Below, in pieces: positions 54,361 to 63,745 of a stretch of DNA of 64,000 bases. The position numbers were made by a program, and so were the translations under genes. Source of the stretch: UMGS1696 sp964621755 (GTDB taxonomy: Bacteria; Bacillota; Clostridia; Oscillospirales; CAG-272). The notes beneath the pieces were generated by a model that was not told where the DNA came from, searched no databases, and saw only the letters and a program-made list of their open reading frames with translations. Positions within the stretch are counted from its first letter, which is position 1. Every line of letters begins with the position of its first letter. The DNA is taken from positions 1 through 64,000 of the forward strand of contig CAZUPI010000009.1 in assembly GCA_964621755.1 (NCBI GenBank). Reading direction: 5' to 3'.

Positions 54361-55392
54361 ATGAAGAAAAAATTTCATGTGAACATACCGGTGTTTATTC
54401 CGCACCTCGGATGCCCGAATATGTGTGTATTTTGTAATCAACGCGCAATTTCGGGCGTTTCTTCTTTTATACCGGATATGGCAAAAAATACAATAGAGGA
54501 TGTTCTGTCGACCGTACGGGGAACCGGAGCAGAATGTGAAATTGCTTTTTTCGGCGGCTCGTTTACCGGAATCGACCGAAGCCTGATGGCGGCACTGCTT
54601 GATTTGGCTCAATCGTACGTTGAGGCAGGCGAGGTATCCGGCATTCGCATGTCAACTCGTCCGGACTATATTGATGCGGAAATCATCCGGATACTCCGGC
54701 AATACACCATTTCCGCGGTTGAGCTTGGCATACAGTCGTTCTCACCGGACGTTTTATCTCTTTGCAAACGCGGACACACTCCCGAGTGCTCTCGCATCGC
54801 AATGACTATGCTCCGCGATGCAGGATTTTCCACAGTCGGACAAATGATGATAGGGCTTCCAGGCGCTGCGTTGGCGGATGAGGTCGAATGTGCAAAAGAA
54901 ATATGTGCGCTTGGTGCAGTCGGAACGCGCATCTATCCTACCATCGTTTTCCGAGATACGGAACTGTATAATATGACTATTCGTGGAGAATATATTCCAT
55001 TAACTCTTGACGACGCAGTTGCAAGAAGCGCTGCCGCACTCGACGTGTTTGTCCGGAATCATGTGAGCTGTTTGCGCATTGGTCTGTGTGAAAGTGAAAA
55101 TCTGCATTCCGATTCTACATATTACGCCGGCCCCAACCATCCTTCGCTTGGTGAATTGGTGTCTGGAGAACTGTATTACAACCGAATCTGCGAAAAACTC
55201 GACGAAAATCCACCAGAAAAGGGAAGTGTTCTCACAATTGCTATTCCCAGAGGAGATATGTCTATGGCAATCGGACAGAAACGGTGCAACAAAATAAGAA
55301 TAGAAAATAAATATAGTGTAAAATATATCAAATTTATTGAAAAAGACAATTTTGCGCGATATAATATAAAAATAACCTACACGGGGAGGTAA
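54361..55392 (+). CDS. radical SAM protein, Elp3-like subfamily
   Basis: A 343-residue radical SAM protein. The [4Fe-4S]/SAM motif is CPNMCVFCNQ near residue 18, followed by FFGGSFTGID and RMSTRPDYID, resembling the catalytic part of Elp3 and related oxygen-independent radical enzymes, without an acetyltransferase domain. Genes of this type often lie between rnc and smc in Clostridia. The substrate is unknown. No clear ribosome binding site precedes ATG 54361. Confidence 0.8.
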   Translation: MKKKFHVNIPVFIPHLGCPNMCVFCNQRAISGVSSFIPDMAKNTIEDVLSTVRGTGAECEIAFFGGSFTGIDRSLMAALLDLAQSYVEAGEVSGIRMSTRPDYIDAEIIRILRQYTISAVELGIQSFSPDVLSLCKRGHTPECSRIAMTMLRDAGFSTVGQMMIGLPGAALADEVECAKEICALGAVGTRIYPTIVFRDTELYNMTIRGEYIPLTLDDAVARSAAALDVFVRNHVSCLRIGLCESENLHSDSTYYAGPNHPSLGELVSGELYYNRICEKLDENPPEKGSVLTIAIPRGDMSMAIGQKRCNKIRIENKYSVKYIKFIEKDNFARYNIKITYTGR

Positions 55393-55396
55393 AGGT

Positions 55397-58300
55397 TTGT
55401 ATTTAAAATCACTGGAACTGCATGGATTTAAATCTTTTCCCGACCGTACAATTTTAAAATTCAATAGCGGCACCACGATTATTGTAGGACCTAACGGAAG
55501 CGGGAAGTCCAACATAACCGATGCCATGCGCTGGGTACTCGGCGAGCTGTCCTCGAAAAACATACGCGGCAGCAAAATGGAAGATGTGATTTTTGCCGGA
55601 GCAAACGACAAGAAGCCGATGAGTTTTGCAGAGGTGTCGGTCACATTCGACGACAGCGTAGAACCGCGGGTTCTTGCATCCCCTTACGATGAAGTTACCG
55701 TGACGCGCCGGTATTACCGCAGCGGAGACAGCGAATACTTTATCAATCGCCGAAAAGTTCGGCTGCGAGATATCTACGAGCTTTTTATGAATACTGGCAT
55801 CGGCAGAGAGGGTTATTCCATCATTGGCCAAGGAAAAATCGCGGAAATTATTTCCAAAAAGAGCGATGAACGCCGCGGCGTTTTCGAAGAAAGCGCTGGA
55901 ATTTCCAAGTATCGTTACAGAAAGACCGAATCGGAGAAAAAACTCGCTGAAACACAGGCCAACATGGAACGGGTCGAAGATATTGAACACGAGTTGTCGG
56001 TTCGACTCGGCCCCCTTGAAAAGGATGCTGCCCGTGCGAGACAGTATCTCGAACTGTACGGTGAAAAAAAGAAAGTCGATGTTTCCCTCTGGCTATACGA
56101 CTCCGATAAGTTAAAAAACGCACTGGAGAAAACTGCAAACGATACCCATCTGTCCGCACATGAGCTTGAAATGGCAGAGGACACTATAAATACCACCTCT
56201 GCAAAAATAGAGAGATTGTATGAGGAGTCGCATAGCAATAAGGAAGCCTCCCAGAAAAACCGAGAGGAAATTGCAGCTATTACCAAGCAGATGGCCGATG
56301 CAAAGGCAGAAATTCTCGTTTTATCCAAAGACAAAGAACACGCCGATTCGAAAATAACGACCGAGCATGCTATGTGCGAATCCGCTCAAAAAAATATTGA
56401 CCGAGAATCTGAACGGCTTTCCGCATCAAAGGCGCAGCTAAACGGAATCGTGTCTGAATTTGAAAAGGTGAAATCCGAATACGAATCCTTATCTAGCAAA
56501 ATCTCTGTGCTGGAGGGTTCCATTAATTCATACACATCGGAACTCGACCGTCTTCTCATGGACCAAAAATCCGCCGAATCCGCGCTCACCGACCTGCGCG
56601 TGCGCCTAAATGTTCAGGAAAGCAACATTGCCAGCCAAAAAAAGCGCAGCGATACCGTGAACGCCGAAATTGCGAAATATGAAGAAGAGGTTGTCTCGCT
56701 TGATAAAGCTGCCTCCGCTGCGGAACGTCAAATTGAGGAGTACCGGGAGGTTGTCGCAAAAATCGATGCTGAAATCGCTGGATATGGCCAGAAGACGGAA
56801 AAAATGCGAAAGGAAGCCGACGCAATTGACAGGCATGCCAGACAAAAACAAACAGAACTCGACTCCCTTGAAAGCCGCATAACTGCACTTGAGCGTATGC
56901 GCGAGCATTTTGATGGCTATAATAACAGTATTAAGCATATTATGAGCGAAGCCCGTGCTGGACGGCTTCACGGCATCCGCGGGCCTGTATCCTATCTGAT
57001 AAAAGTAGAGCCAAAATATGCAGTGGCAATTGAAACCTCTCTTGGTGCTGCACTGCAAAACATCGTGACAGACAATGAGGAAGCCGCAAAGCGCTCTATT
57101 GAATCCCTCAAACGCAATAATGCCGGACGTGCTACCTTCTATCCGCTGACTACTATCCGCGCACAGGAAAGGGGACGCGAATACGATGGACTTGAGCACA
57201 CAAACGGCTTTGTCGGATGGGCAGATGAGCTTGTTAGCTACGATACGGCATATACCAATATTATAAAATCCCTTCTCGCAAGAACTGCCGTTTTTGAGAG
57301 CCTCGACAATGCTACCAATGCCGCACGTCAGAAGAACTGGCGAATTCGTGCCGTTACCCTTGACGGACAGCAGATCAACGCTGGCGGCTCGTTCACGGGC
57401 GGTCAGACAAAGCGTGACAGCGGAATTCTATCCCGCGCGGCGCAGATTGAATCTCTTACCGCCGAACGGAACAAAACGACGGCGGAACTGACTAAAATCA
57501 AGGCTGAATTGAAAGAAGCGCTTGAGAAAATTGCTTCTTTCGAAACGCAGTCGACGGCAGCAGAGGATAAGCGCAAGTTAATCAATTCTTTAATCGGAGC
57601 AGAGCAGAAGAGCTACAGCGAAACGGACGGCCGTCGCAGTACCATACGCAGTCTGGTGGAAAGTCTGAAACGAGACAGCGCGGCGCTTACGGAAAGCAGC
57701 ACACACAGTGCGGAGGACCTTCAGAAAATCCGCAGCGATATTAAAACACAATCTGATTCCATAGAAAAAATCAAATCTGAACGCGAAACAAAAGCAGCTC
57801 TCCGCGGAGAAGAAGAGCTGCAAGTTACAGAGCTTACAGAAAAAGGAAATGATTGCAAAATTCGTCTCGCTGAGCTTTCCCGCGACCGCGATGCGACTGA
57901 AAACTCGATTCACGATACGGAAGAAAGACTTTCGACACTAAAATCAGAGTTTACTGCGCACATCGACTCAATCGCATTTCTTGAAGCACAAATTATCGAT
58001 ATCACGAAACAATCCGAAGAAAAAAAGCGTATCATAGCGGCGTACAATATCAAAATTGCAGAATTAACCGAATACCACAATAAACTGGAATTAAACGGAG
58101 ATGCGATCGAGCTGCAAATCACAACATTGCGCCAGACAGAGAAGGAGCAAACTGCTAAAAAAGAACTTATCTTCATCGCACATTCAAAAAACGAGAATAA
58201 ACTCGCAGCATTAAAAAGTGATTCCGATAAAATGACGGCGCGCCTGTGGGACGACTACGAACTTACCTATGCTACAGCTAAAAAATACGCGGAGGAAAAC

Positions 58301-58999
58301 GATTGTCACACCGTGACGGAGGGAGAAAGAAATACTTACCAATCCTCACAAAATGAACTTCGCGCGAAAATTAAATCTCTTGGACACGTCAATGTCGAAG
58401 CAATTGAGGAGTACAATGAGGTAAAACAGCGCTACGATTACATCAAAAAACAACTCGATGACCTTCGCGCCTCACGCGAGGACCTCTTAAAAATTCTGAG
58501 CAGCATCGAAACCGACATGAAGAGAATCTTCCTTGAGGCGTTTGAAAAAATCAATCGTTATTTTGGGAAAGTGTTTCGCGAATTGTTTGGGGGCGGTCAT
58601 GCAGAGGTGCGGCTTGTCGACCCGGACGACGCCCTGAATTCCGGCATTGAAATCAATGCAGCCCCACCTGGAAAAACCATCAAGAATTTGAATCTTTTGT
58701 CCGGCGGTGAGCAGGCCTTTATCGCCATAGCTCTCATGTTTGCCCTTATTCGCGTGAATCCGTCTCCTTTCTGCATTTTTGACGAGATTGAAGCGGCGCT
58801 TGATGAGGTAAACGTCACACGAGTAGCACGTTACATAAGCAAAATATCTAAGAAAATGCAGGTCATCATGATATCGCACCGCCGCGGAACAATGGATATC
58901 GCGGATACTCTATACGGTGTGACCATGCAGCAGAGCGGTGTATCGAAAGTATTTACCCTCAGTGCACTCGAAGACGCCGTCGGATTGACCAAAGAGTAA
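55397..58999 (+). CDS. smc: chromosome segregation SMC protein
   Basis: A 1200-residue SMC, the core of bacterial condensin. Walker A GPNGSGKSN is at 31-39, then a long coiled coil and the hinge (about 510-660, HGIRGPVSYLIKVEPKY, NAGRATFYPLTTI). A second coiled coil leads to the ABC signature LLSGGEQAFIAIALMFALI and Walker B FCIFDEIEAALDEVN. It starts with TTG 55397, preceded by GGGGAGG at seven bases; no upstream in-frame start fits better. It lies 4 bp after the radical SAM gene. Confidence 0.96.
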   Translation: MYLKSLELHGFKSFPDRTILKFNSGTTIIVGPNGSGKSNITDAMRWVLGELSSKNIRGSKMEDVIFAGANDKKPMSFAEVSVTFDDSVEPRVLASPYDEVTVTRRYYRSGDSEYFINRRKVRLRDIYELFMNTGIGREGYSIIGQGKIAEIISKKSDERRGVFEESAGISKYRYRKTESEKKLAETQANMERVEDIEHELSVRLGPLEKDAARARQYLELYGEKKKVDVSLWLYDSDKLKNALEKTANDTHLSAHELEMAEDTINTTSAKIERLYEESHSNKEASQKNREEIAAITKQMADAKAEILVLSKDKEHADSKITTEHAMCESAQKNIDRESERLSASKAQLNGIVSEFEKVKSEYESLSSKISVLEGSINSYTSELDRLLMDQKSAESALTDLRVRLNVQESNIASQKKRSDTVNAEIAKYEEEVVSLDKAASAAERQIEEYREVVAKIDAEIAGYGQKTEKMRKEADAIDRHARQKQTELDSLESRITALERMREHFDGYNNSIKHIMSEARAGRLHGIRGPVSYLIKVEPKYAVAIETSLGAALQNIVTDNEEAAKRSIESLKRNNAGRATFYPLTTIRAQERGREYDGLEHTNGFVGWADELVSYDTAYTNIIKSLLARTAVFESLDNATNAARQKNWRIRAVTLDGQQINAGGSFTGGQTKRDSGILSRAAQIESLTAERNKTTAELTKIKAELKEALEKIASFETQSTAAEDKRKLINSLIGAEQKSYSETDGRRSTIRSLVESLKRDSAALTESSTHSAEDLQKIRSDIKTQSDSIEKIKSERETKAALRGEEELQVTELTEKGNDCKIRLAELSRDRDATENSIHDTEERLSTLKSEFTAHIDSIAFLEAQIIDITKQSEEKKRIIAAYNIKIAELTEYHNKLELNGDAIELQITTLRQTEKEQTAKKELIFIAHSKNENKLAALKSDSDKMTARLWDDYELTYATAKKYAEENDCHTVTEGERNTYQSSQNELRAKIKSLGHVNVEAIEEYNEVKQRYDYIKKQLDDLRASREDLLKILSSIETDMKRIFLEAFEKINRYFGKVFRELFGGGHAEVRLVDPDDALNSGIEINAAPPGKTIKNLNLLSGGEQAFIAIALMFALIRVNPSPFCIFDEIEAALDEVNVTRVARYISKISKKMQVIMISHRRGTMDIADTLYGVTMQQSGVSKVFTLSALEDAVGLTKE

Positions 59000-59013
59000 A
59001 AAGTTTTTTGGAT

Positions 59014-59062
59014 GGGGGTTCGGGCAAACTTTTACTCAAAAAGTTTCCTTCGAAAATCCCCA
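59014..59062. repeat. G/T-rich hairpin after smc
   Basis: AAACTTTT (59026-59033) pairs with AAAAGTTT (59039-59046). Outer GGGG (59014) and CCCC (59058) can close a larger, imperfect stem. Same style as other hairpins at gene ends in the window. Confidence 0.6.
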
Positions 59063-59101
59063 CCTAATATCTTTAAATATCAAACAACATTGGAGTAACA
59101 T

Positions 59102-60043
59102 ATGGGATTTTTTGATAAACTGAAACAGGGACTTGCCAAAACCAAAGAAGCGGTATTCGGACAGGTAAACGAAGTTGTAAAATCTTTCCGCAAAGTCGAC
59201 GAGGAACTTCTCGAAGAGCTTGAGGAAGTCATGATTTCCGCTGACATGGGTGTCTCTACTACCGAAAAAATTATCGATGAGCTCCGAGACAGAATCAAAA
59301 CTGAAAGAATCAAGTCTTCTGACGACGTAAAAACCGCGCTCAGTGAAATTCTTTTGGCGCAGATCGGAGAGGGCGAACCACTTGACCTTTCTACCTCCCC
59401 TTCGGTCATCCTTGTCATCGGCGTAAACGGTGTTGGAAAGACAACATCAATCGGCAAAATCGCAAACAATTTGCGTGGGGAGGGCAAGCACGTCGTGGTA
59501 GCCGCAGCCGATACCTTCCGTGCTGCCGCCATCGAACAGCTTGCCATCTGGTGCGAGCGTGCCGGCGTAGAACTGGTGCGCCAAAATGAAGGTTCAGACC
59601 CTGCCTCTGTCGTATATGATGCCATCGCTGCCGCCAACAGACGGAAGGCGGACGTACTCATCATCGATACTGCCGGACGACTTCACAACAAGAGCAACCT
59701 GATGGACGAGCTGGCAAAAATCAACCGCATTATTTCCCGTGAGCTTCCGCACGCTGCCCGCGAAACCCTTCTCGTGCTTGACGCTACTACGGGACAGAAC
59801 GCGGTTATGCAGGCGAAAAAGTTCAGAGAAGCGGCCGACATTACCGGGCTCATTCTCACGAAACTTGATGGAACCGCAAAAGGCGGTGCAATATTCTCCA
59901 TTAAGGATGAAATCAATATTCCTGTCAAATATATTGGCGTAGGGGAACATATAGACGATATGCAGCCGTTTGATGCCCAGATGTTCATCGACGCGCTCAT
60001 GAAAGAAGAGGAAAAGAAAGACGACATAGAGGATGAAGAATGA
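59102..60043 (+). CDS. ftsY: signal recognition particle receptor FtsY
   Basis: A GTPase that docks the SRP-ribosome complex at the membrane. It is 313 residues with a short basic N-terminus and no long acidic domain. The NG domain has GVNGVGKTTSIGKIA at 107-121, DTFRAAAIEQLAIW, DTAGRLHNKSNLMDEL and TKLDGTAKGG. GGAG precedes ATG 59102. Its stop overlaps the rdgB start (ATGA). Confidence 0.96.
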   Translation: MGFFDKLKQGLAKTKEAVFGQVNEVVKSFRKVDEELLEELEEVMISADMGVSTTEKIIDELRDRIKTERIKSSDDVKTALSEILLAQIGEGEPLDLSTSPSVILVIGVNGVGKTTSIGKIANNLRGEGKHVVVAAADTFRAAAIEQLAIWCERAGVELVRQNEGSDPASVVYDAIAAANRRKADVLIIDTAGRLHNKSNLMDELAKINRIISRELPHAARETLLVLDATTGQNAVMQAKKFREAADITGLILTKLDGTAKGGAIFSIKDEINIPVKYIGVGEHIDDMQPFDAQMFIDALMKEEEKKDDIEDEE

Positions 60044-60729
60044 TAAAAATTGTTTTAGCCTCCAATAATAAGAAGAAAATTGCCGAGCTTGAAACGCTTC
60101 TTTCCACTGTTTCCGGCGACCTCATCGGTGTGCAGTCTCTAAAAGAGATCGGCTTTACCGGCGAAATTGTGGAGGATGGTGCGTCGTTTGAGGAAAACTC
60201 CCTTATCAAAGCCGGCACTCCTGCCAAGTTCGGCTATATTGGCATTGCCGATGACTCCGGACTTGTGGTAGATTATTTAAAGGGCGCTCCCGGCATATAT
60301 TCTGCCCGATATTCTGGAGAGGGCGCGACAGATGATCGAAACCGCCAAAAGCTTCTTCGGGAGCTCGAGGGTGTGCCGGCGGAAAAGCGGACTGCGCATT
60401 TTGTCTGCACTGCAGCGTTGGTTTTGCCGCCGGATTCGGAATATACCATCCCCGAAGCATGGCAAATTTCCGCAGAATTATCCGCAAAATCTGGACTTCC
60501 GCGAGAACGCGCAATGACTGTGCGCGGAGAATGTTCGGGAATCATTCTTACACAGGAAATCGGAACAGGTGGATTTGGATACGATTCCTTGTTTTATTAT
60601 CCGGAATACCATAAGTCTTTCGCTGAAATTTCAGGGGAGGATAAAAATAAGGTATCACACCGCGGGATTGCCATGCGTGAATTCACGCACCGACTGGCGA
60701 CAATTTTTCAACCGAAAATCTTAGGATAA
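60040..60729 (+). CDS. rdgB: non-canonical purine NTP pyrophosphatase, RdgB/HAM1
   Basis: Hydrolyses dITP, XTP and similar nucleotides to keep them out of DNA and RNA. It is 229 residues, slightly longer than average. Motifs: LASNNKKKIAELETL at the start, SFEENSLIKA, ADDSGLVVDYL, GIYSARYSGE, GFGYDSLFYY and SHRGIAM. Coupled to ftsY by a 4-bp overlap. With mazG broken in this window, it may be the main house-cleaning NTP pyrophosphatase visible here. Confidence 0.94.
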   Translation: MIKIVLASNNKKKIAELETLLSTVSGDLIGVQSLKEIGFTGEIVEDGASFEENSLIKAGTPAKFGYIGIADDSGLVVDYLKGAPGIYSARYSGEGATDDRNRQKLLRELEGVPAEKRTAHFVCTAALVLPPDSEYTIPEAWQISAELSAKSGLPRERAMTVRGECSGIILTQEIGTGGFGYDSLFYYPEYHKSFAEISGEDKNKVSHRGIAMREFTHRLATIFQPKILG

Positions 60730-60743
60730 GAACGGAGTATATC

Positions 60744-61043
60744 ATGCTTAACAGTAAACAAAGAGCAGCGCTCAAATCCATCGCCTCACAGACCGATTCC
60801 ATTTTTCAAATCGGGAAGGGCGGCATAGGGGACGCTATGATAAAATCCATCGGAGACGCACTTGAAGCAAGGGAGCTTGTGAAAATCAGTGTTCTTGACA
60901 ATTCATCTGAAACCGCACGGGATGCTGCGGAAGCGTTGGCTGCTGCAACCGGTTCCGAGGTAGTAGCTGTCATAGGACGCAAAATCATTCTGTTCAAAAA
61001 ATCATCAAAACCGGAGAACCGGAAAATATCCGCAGAACTCTGA
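60744..61043 (+). CDS. yhbY: CRM-domain RNA-binding protein YhbY
   Basis: A 99-residue ribosome-assembly-associated RNA-binding protein. The CRM fold is visible in LNSKQRAALKSIASQTDSIF, QIGKGGIGDAMIKSI and the GRKIILFKK end. CGGAG precedes ATG 60744. It lies directly before nadD, as in Bacillus. Confidence 0.9.
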   Translation: MLNSKQRAALKSIASQTDSIFQIGKGGIGDAMIKSIGDALEARELVKISVLDNSSETARDAAEALAAATGSEVVAVIGRKIILFKKSSKPENRKISAEL

Positions 61044-61044
61044 A

Positions 61045-61671
61045 ATGAATAATAAGAAGAAACAGAAAATCGGCCTTTTCGGGGGAACGTTTGCGCCTCC
61101 TCATCTCGGGCATATCCACGCGGTGAGGGCGGTTTTCGAAAACGTCAACCTCGACGAAATCATCGTTATGCCGACGTCTATCCCACCACATAAAGTCAAA
61201 GCAAAGGGAGATACACCGGAGCTGCGTCTTGCAATGTGTCGCGTGGCATTTGATGGTATTAGCAAAGTCACGGTTTCAGATTACGAAATTCAAAAGGGCG
61301 GCATCAGTTATACAGTAGATACACTCGAATATCTCACCTGCCCGGAGCGTGAAATCTATCTCATCTGTGGGACGGATATGCTTTTCTCTCTTGATAGATG
61401 GTACAGGGCAGAGCAAATATTCCGCCTTGCCAAAGTTATTTGCATTCCACGCGATAATACAGATAAGCTAATTCTGCAATCCAAAAAATCAGAATACATC
61501 GAAAAATACAGTGCGGATGTTACGCTTCTCACATCCGAGCCGATTGACATTTCCTCGACCGAAATACGCCGCAGAATTGAAATGGGAGAAGCCCTCACTG
61601 AGTACCTTCCCAGCGGAGTAGCAGATATTATAAAACAGGAAAAACTTTATGATGCAAAAAACAATACTTAA
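61045..61671 (+). CDS. nadD: nicotinate-nucleotide adenylyltransferase
   Basis: Joins nicotinate mononucleotide and ATP to give deamido-NAD in NAD synthesis. It is 208 residues. The nucleotidyl-transferase motif GLFGGTFAPPHLGHIHAV, PTSIPPHKVK, LICGTDMLFSLDRW and ISSTEIRRRIEMG are all present. It starts one base after the yhbY stop. Its 3' end overlaps yqeK by 23 bp. Confidence 0.95.
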   Translation: MNNKKKQKIGLFGGTFAPPHLGHIHAVRAVFENVNLDEIIVMPTSIPPHKVKAKGDTPELRLAMCRVAFDGISKVTVSDYEIQKGGISYTVDTLEYLTCPEREIYLICGTDMLFSLDRWYRAEQIFRLAKVICIPRDNTDKLILQSKKSEYIEKYSADVTLLTSEPIDISSTEIRRRIEMGEALTEYLPSGVADIIKQEKLYDAKNNT

Positions 61672-62326
61672 ATCCAGATCAGACTTTCCATCGGACAAAG
61701 AGATACAGCAGCTCTCTGAGAAAGTAAAACAATATCTTACCGACAAGCGCTATGTTCACACGTTGTCGGTTGCGGATGAGGCTGTACGCCTTGGAAAAAT
61801 TTATCTGCCGGACGATATTAATCGTCTCCGCGCATCTGCATTACTGCACGATATCACAAAAAAGGCGGATTATAAAAAACAGTTGCAATATTGTGAAGAA
61901 TTTGGTATAATGATAGGAACGGAGGGAGCTTTGTCCGTATCCGTACTGCACGCCAAAACCGCGGCAGGACTTGCCAAACGTGATTTTCCGGAGTACGTGG
62001 ACGAAGACATCCTCGCTGGAATCCGATCACACACGACCGGAAGATACGGTATGACGGTTTTTGAAGCTATCATCTATCTGGCTGACTACATTGAGCCAAC
62101 CCGAAAGTATCAGGACTGCATAGATGTAAGAAATTATTTCTATGACCGTATTCAGACATGCGAGAATAACGATACTGCTAAGTATGAGGTTTTGTGTGAC
62201 ACTATGATATATTCTTTGGATTTTACAATAAGTAGTTTGCTGGAGAAGCACGACATCATCGACAGTAATACCATTCGTGCGCGAAATTATTTTATTTCGC
62301 AGACGGATAAAGGTACAGATGAATGA
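61649..62326 (+). CDS. yqeK: HD-domain hydrolase YqeK
   Basis: A 225-residue HD-domain protein of the YqeK family, symmetrical diadenosine tetraphosphate hydrolases. The metal motifs are RYVHTLSVADEAVRLG, ALLHDITKKADY, HAKTAAGLA and IRSHTTGRYGM, with YLADYIEPTR. An AGGA sequence precedes ATG 61649 inside nadD. The order nadD-yqeK is conserved in Firmicutes. Confidence 0.91.
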   Translation: MMQKTILKSRSDFPSDKEIQQLSEKVKQYLTDKRYVHTLSVADEAVRLGKIYLPDDINRLRASALLHDITKKADYKKQLQYCEEFGIMIGTEGALSVSVLHAKTAAGLAKRDFPEYVDEDILAGIRSHTTGRYGMTVFEAIIYLADYIEPTRKYQDCIDVRNYFYDRIQTCENNDTAKYEVLCDTMIYSLDFTISSLLEKHDIIDSNTIRARNYFISQTDKGTDE

Positions 62327-62353
62327 AATTCTGAAAGGAAACAATTCGTTGAT

Positions 62354-63685
62354 ATGATGCTAAATAATCCGAATAACGAAGAAGAAGACGTATCGATGTA
62401 CTATCCTGACGGTGATGCAGAGCATATCGCGCGGGATGACCACGATGAGGCTTTTCTGAATCAGACAATCAAAAAGAAAAAGAAAATCAGACGTAAAAAT
62501 GCTAGGCTCAAAAAGTCGCAAATCACAATGATTGTCACAATATTTGTCATTTACGCGCTGGTTCTGGTTGTTGCAGCATGGATGATTTTTTATAAACCCG
62601 CACAGCCAACCCCAGATGAGCTTCCGTTTGACACCACTCCCATGACCTCAAGCGACCCGAACAACCCACCGCTTGACAACCAAACAGAAGGACAAGGTAC
62701 GAATGCAGTCGTCAACAACGATGAATATAAGGTCAAGGATGGCGTATACAATATATTGGTTATCGGACATGATGACGCTGCGCTCCTCGCAGATGTGACT
62801 ATGATTGTAAACATCGATACTGTGAGCAATACCATAACAGTCATGCAAATTCCGCGAGATACGTTCGTTTCAGGGGACATTCCCACCAATAAAGTGAACG
62901 CAGCATTTTCCACGTTCTATAGCAATGCTTACGACCCCTATGCCTCAGACTCTTATGATGAAGCTTTGACCTCCGCTATGAAGGAATATGAAAAAATGTT
63001 TGAGCAGAGCCTCTGCATTAACATCCATCATACGGCCGTCATCAACCTTGCAGGGTTCCAGAGCATTATAAACATCTTAGGCGGCGTATCCCTCTATGTT
63101 CCGAGCGCTATGCAGTATTCTGACCCTGAGCAGAATCTGTATATTGATATTCCGGCTGGTTATCAAACGCTTGATGGATATCAAGCGGAGTGTTTTGTCA
63201 GATTCCGAATGGGCTATGTACAGGCTGACCTTGGGCGCGTAAATGCGCAGAAAATCTTCCTCACCGCTTTGTTCAATCAAGTGAAGGCAACCGTAAAATC
63301 CGTAAATGTCTCCACCCTTACACAGCTTGCGGGGGAAGTGATAAAATACCTCCACACAGACCTTACCGCATCCGATATCATGTTCTATGCCAAGGCACTC
63401 CTCAATATCGACCTTGAAAACATCAACATGATGACTCTCCCAGGAAATGTGACCGGCGCATATTTTGTCGTCAACCGTGCAGCAACCCTTGAGGCTATCA
63501 ATCAGTATTTTAATATTTACGAAAAAGAAATATCCGATTCCATATTTGACCGTAACTTTACCTTTAATTTGTACTCCGATGAATGGATATCGGCGTCGTA
63601 CTACGCAGATTCAGATGTCATATACGATGGCATTTATAACGCGCAGTCTATCGATGAAGAATCTATTTATATTCCGAGAACCTAA
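62354..63685 (+). CDS. LytR-CpsA-Psr (LCP) family cell-wall glycopolymer ligase
   Basis: A 443-residue membrane protein. It has a lysine-rich cytoplasmic N-terminus, one membrane helix (about 57-78, MIVTIFVIYALVLVVAAW), a polar linker, and an outward LCP domain. The LCP arginine-aspartate motif is IPRDTFV, with NKVNAAFS, GGVSLYV and VRFRMGYVQADLGRV. LCP proteins attach wall polymers to peptidoglycan; the polymer may be one that SLH proteins bind. In Clostridia it is often found between yqeK and rsfS. Confidence 0.92.
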   Translation: MMLNNPNNEEEDVSMYYPDGDAEHIARDDHDEAFLNQTIKKKKKIRRKNARLKKSQITMIVTIFVIYALVLVVAAWMIFYKPAQPTPDELPFDTTPMTSSDPNNPPLDNQTEGQGTNAVVNNDEYKVKDGVYNILVIGHDDAALLADVTMIVNIDTVSNTITVMQIPRDTFVSGDIPTNKVNAAFSTFYSNAYDPYASDSYDEALTSAMKEYEKMFEQSLCINIHHTAVINLAGFQSIINILGGVSLYVPSAMQYSDPEQNLYIDIPAGYQTLDGYQAECFVRFRMGYVQADLGRVNAQKIFLTALFNQVKATVKSVNVSTLTQLAGEVIKYLHTDLTASDIMFYAKALLNIDLENINMMTLPGNVTGAYFVVNRAATLEAINQYFNIYEKEISDSIFDRNFTFNLYSDEWISASYYADSDVIYDGIYNAQSIDEESIYIPRT

Positions 63686-63745
63686 CATTATATGAATATA
63701 ACAACAGCCGCACAAAAAAATCAGGCGGCAGATTGGAGAAATTAT

